From contig JASBVL010000024.1 of NCBI GenBank assembly GCA_029961075.1, forward strand, positions 1 through 64,000: a stretch of 64,000 nt of DNA, given 5' to 3'. The position numbers and the translations under genes are program-made. Numbering within the stretch: the stretch's first letter is position 1; every line of letters begins with the position of its first letter. This document shows positions 63,976-64,000 of this stretch, in pieces. Under the pieces are notes generated by a model that saw only the letters and a program-made list of their open reading frames with translations, made no database searches and was not told where the DNA came from. The stretch comes from Sphaerobacter sp. GTDB taxonomy: Bacteria; Chloroflexota; Chloroflexia; Thermomicrobiales; Thermomicrobiaceae.

Positions 63976-64000
63976 CGGGGATGGGTTCTCCCGGCATCTC

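Overview
The window is GC-rich (roughly 70%), densely coded on both strands, and free of tRNA, rRNA, CRISPR or recognisable insertion sequences. The gene mix points to a thermophilic Chloroflexota bacterium of the Thermomicrobia/Sphaerobacter kind: extracytoplasmic proteins with LGFP-like modules, a W/Mo formate dehydrogenase cluster with tungstate ABC transport, prkA-yhbH-spoVR, DPP-type transporters and several amidohydrolases. This placement is inference from gene content, not from a marker gene.

Layout. 1-3020 (minus): a cobalamin riboswitch followed by three translationally coupled genes: a secreted alpha/alpha-barrel protein, a membrane-anchored DUF4430 protein and an ECF-type permease that runs off the window. 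Together they look like a bacterial, split version of transcobalamin/intrinsic factor feeding a B12 transporter. 3280-5589: MrfA-like repair helicase. 5595-7875 (minus): lactonase plus hydroxyacid-oxoacid transhydrogenase, probably for gamma-lactone/4-hydroxybutyrate use. 8237-13387: a pyrimidine operon (pyrC-carA-carB) with a consensus promoter and a leader terminator; carB is broken twice. 13538-18101: CDF metal exporter, a secreted LGFP-like protein and two VapBC-type toxin-antitoxin pairs. 18235-21023: response regulator, sensor kinase and lipoprotein.

21647-28358: a small exported protein, an inverted-repeat element, the prkA/yhbH/spoVR stress operon and an orphan secretion-type ATPase. 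28568-36017: D-aminoacylase, sulfite-oxidase-fold enzyme, small membrane protein, citrate synthase, GT87 glycosyltransferase and SWIM protein. 36363-41270: branched-chain 2-oxoacid dehydrogenase operon in the order lpd-E1alpha-E1beta-E2. 41587-52916: amidohydrolases, a DJ-1/PfpI protein, a peptide-type ABC operon, UPF0173 hydrolase, a 2-hydroxyacid dehydrogenase lacking its usual arginine, and a GH57 protein.

53120-61228: ilvD (minus) abuts, head to head, the last ~93 codons of a formate dehydrogenase catalytic gene. The rest of that operon is intact: Fe-S subunit, NrfD-type membrane subunit, small lipoprotein, fdhE, an unknown gene, a ModE-like regulator and tupABC. 61264-63845: a threonine-synthase-like enzyme and an M20 carbamoylase. 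Several families of short dispersed repeats fill the intergenic spaces.

The main points for a second look are the B12-capture operon, the 35-bp tandem duplication and C-terminal loss in carB, and the ilvD/formate dehydrogenase breakpoint. The last two could be real genome decay or assembly faults.
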